Assembly (NCBI GenBank): GCA_945938055.1
Contig: CAMEUH010000116.1
Location: 1-7,613 of the forward strand
Length of the DNA stretch: 7,613 nt
DNA from: an uncultured Eubacteriaceae bacterium
Lineage (GTDB): Bacteria > Bacillota > Clostridia > Lachnospirales > Lachnospiraceae
Direction: 5' to 3'
Both the position numbers and the translations under genes were made by a program. The notes under the pieces were generated by a model, which saw nothing but the letters and a program-made list of their open reading frames with translations, did not search any database and was not told the origin of the DNA. Shown in pieces: positions 5,931 through 7,613 of the stretch (positions are counted from its first letter, which is position 1; every line of letters starts with the position of its first letter).

Positions 5931-7613
5931 ATGGCCCAGGAATTTTTTGATGTATTTAAAGAGCTTTCTTTGTCACAGGAACTAAAGGATATATTAGCTG
6001 ACGTCGTTGTAACAAAGATTACTAAAACGTCAGCTAATGACATTTATAGGTTTTTCATACAAAGTGAGCGGTTAATTTCAAAAGAAAATATTTTTAAATT
6101 GGAAGATGCCATCACGAAGCAGGTATTTCAAAAAACGCAGACAAAGGCAAAAATTGTGGAACGTTATCATTTGTCCAAACAGTATACCATGCAAAAGCTC
6201 TGGGACATTTATTATGACAGCCTTCTTCTGGAATATAAAGAGCGGGATGTGATTGTATACAGCATGTTAAAAAATGCCCGTTATACCTTCCTGGATGATG
6301 AGCATTTAAAAATATCCATGACAGAATCCATTATTTCAGATGCTTATGCCCAGAAGGTAAAAGAAGAACTGGAGCGGATGTTTTTGTACCGTTTCGGGTT
6401 TGAGCTTTCCATTGAGTATGAATTTGACAGTGAATTTGAGTTTACGCATATTGAAGAAAACCAGCAGAAATTTGACAATGAATTGAAGAATATCAGTGCC
6501 CGGCTGCGAAGAGCTGAGAAAAAAGAACAGCAGACACAGAAAGCAAATACCGGCAGCGTGCCAAAAGAAAATGCAGCAGGAAGTAAAGGCTCCTTTGGGG
6601 ATAAAAAGGGAGAATTTAAACGGGAATTTCGTCGTGAGCCAAAGAAAAGCGACAATCCGGATGTACTGTATGGAAGGGATTTTGATGATGAAATCACGAA
6701 AATTGAAACCATTCAGACAGAAATCGGTGAAGTAGTGATTGCAGGACAGGTGCGTAGTGTGGACATGCGTGAAATCCGAAACGAGAAGACCATTCTCATG
6801 TTTGATATCACGGATTTTTCGGATACCATGGGCGTCAAAATGTTTTTAAAAAATGAGATGCTTCCACAAGTTCTGGAACACGTCAAGGAAGGAAATTTCT
6901 TAAAAATAAAAGGAATGGTGGTCCATGACCGGTTTGACCATGAACTGAATCTTTCTTCCATCGTCGGAATCAAGAAATCATCTGACATGCGTGTGGAACG
7001 TGCAGATACCAGTATTAAGAAACGCGTGGAACTGCATTGCCATACGAAAATGAGTGAGATGGGTGGTGTATCCGAGGCCGGTGATTTAATCAAGCAGGCG
7101 ATAAAATTTGGACATAAGGCACTTGCCATAACAGACCATGGTGTTGTGCAGGGATTTACAGAAGCACTTCATGCTATGCAAAAGATTAAGGATGGTTATA
7201 AAAAAAGAGGGGAAGAACTGGATTTTAAGGTTACCTATGGTGTGGAAGCCTATCTGGTGGATGACTTAAAGGATATTGTAACGGATGCAGAGGAGCAGAC
7301 CCTGGATTCGGAATTTGTTGTTTTTGACATTGAAACTACTGGTTTTAGTGCAGAGTCAGACCGGATTATTGAAATTGGTGCCGTAAAGGTTTCGGACGGA
7401 AAAATCACGGAGAAATATTCCACCTTTATTAATCCGCAAATTCCAATTCCTTTCCGGATTGAACAGCTGACTCATATTAATGATAACATGGTTTTAGACC
7501 AGCGTACCATTGAAGAAGTGCTTCCGGAATTCCTGGAGTTTGTCGGAGATGCGGTTCTGGTGCCGCATAATGCAGAATTTGATACCAGCTTTATTAAGAA
7601 CAAGGCCGGAAAA
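5931..7613 (+). CDS. polC: DNA polymerase III alpha subunit, PolC type, N-terminal 561 residues (cut by the window end)
   Basis: PolC is the main replicative polymerase of low-GC Gram-positive bacteria and carries its own 3'-5' proofreading exonuclease. The window holds 561 codons without a stop; complete family members are around 1,430-1,500 residues. Domains in order: an N-terminal domain (about 1-190) rich in charged and aromatic residues; a polar, charged linker (about 190-245) with many Lys, Gln, Glu and Gly; an OB-fold domain (about 262-350) beginning GEVVIAGQVRSVDMREIRNE; the PHP domain from KKRVELHCHTKMSEMGGVS (363-381), with HCH 369-371 and ITDHG 400-404; and the proofreading exonuclease inserted in the PHP domain, with exo I VVFDIETTG (463-471, Asp466 and Glu468) and exo II HNAEFD (546-551). 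The second half of PHP and the polymerase palm and fingers lie beyond the window. ATG 5931 has a ribosome binding site 6 nt upstream and directly follows the ispG stop. Confidence 0.97.
   Translation, partial: MAQEFFDVFKELSLSQELKDILADVVVTKITKTSANDIYRFFIQSERLISKENIFKLEDAITKQVFQKTQTKAKIVERYHLSKQYTMQKLWDIYYDSLLLEYKERDVIVYSMLKNARYTFLDDEHLKISMTESIISDAYAQKVKEELERMFLYRFGFELSIEYEFDSEFEFTHIEENQQKFDNELKNISARLRRAEKKEQQTQKANTGSVPKENAAGSKGSFGDKKGEFKREFRREPKKSDNPDVLYGRDFDDEITKIETIQTEIGEVVIAGQVRSVDMREIRNEKTILMFDITDFSDTMGVKMFLKNEMLPQVLEHVKEGNFLKIKGMVVHDRFDHELNLSSIVGIKKSSDMRVERADTSIKKRVELHCHTKMSEMGGVSEAGDLIKQAIKFGHKALAITDHGVVQGFTEALHAMQKIKDGYKKRGEELDFKVTYGVEAYLVDDLKDIVTDAEEQTLDSEFVVFDIETTGFSAESDRIIEIGAVKVSDGKITEKYSTFINPQIPIPFRIEQLTHINDNMVLDQRTIEEVLPEFLEFVGDAVLVPHNAEFDTSFIKNKAGK

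Noticed and set aside
6496..6735. Plus-strand 79-codon frame inside polC
   Set aside because: It lies within the polC linker and OB region in another frame, with low-complexity content and no recognisable motif.

Overview
The window is a block of eight co-directional (+ strand) core genes from the chromosome of a low-to-mid-GC, Gram-positive-type bacterium of class Clostridia, most likely Lachnospiraceae or a close relative. The basis is a PolC-type replicase (a Firmicutes enzyme), the gene order pyrH-frr-uppS-cdsA-dxr-rseP-ispG-polC, AT-leaning codon use, and strong GGAGG-type ribosome binding sites before nearly every gene. The family-level placement is an inference from general similarity, not from a search.

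Layout. 1-227: C-terminal end of UMP kinase (pyrH). 248-799: ribosome recycling factor (frr). 800-900: the only sizeable intergenic gap, holding a terminator-like or attenuator-like hairpin with a T-tract immediately before the uppS ribosome binding site. 901-1635: undecaprenyl diphosphate synthase (uppS). 1639-2445: CDP-diglyceride synthase (cdsA). 2481-3623: DXP reductoisomerase (dxr). 3628-4902: site-2 membrane protease (rseP). 4925-5930: ispG, interrupted by what looks like a deletion of about 56 nt that also shifts the frame. 5931 to the window end: the first 561 codons of DNA polymerase III PolC. Gaps from uppS onward are 0 to 35 nt, so uppS to polC reads as one transcription unit. Every long ORF on the minus strand or in other + frames is a shadow of these genes.

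How the genes fit together. Dxr and IspG are two steps of the MEP isoprenoid pathway. Its product IPP is condensed by UppS into the undecaprenyl carrier used for peptidoglycan and other wall polymers. CdsA makes CDP-diacylglycerol for phospholipids, and RseP is a membrane protease of envelope stress signalling and signal-peptide clearance. PyrH, Frr and PolC tie this envelope set to nucleotide supply, translation and replication.

I found no new or accessory system: no mobile element, CRISPR array, tRNA, rRNA or phage gene. The real anomaly is the broken ispG. The missing piece covers the conserved IPLVADIHFDYR region, while both flanks, including the three cluster cysteines, are well preserved. 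Because ispG should be essential in a cell relying on the MEP pathway, an assembly or sequencing error, or a very recent mutation, is more likely than an old pseudogene. The secondary point of interest is the frr-uppS leader, where one A-rich segment can pair with either of two identical CTCTTTTT tracts.
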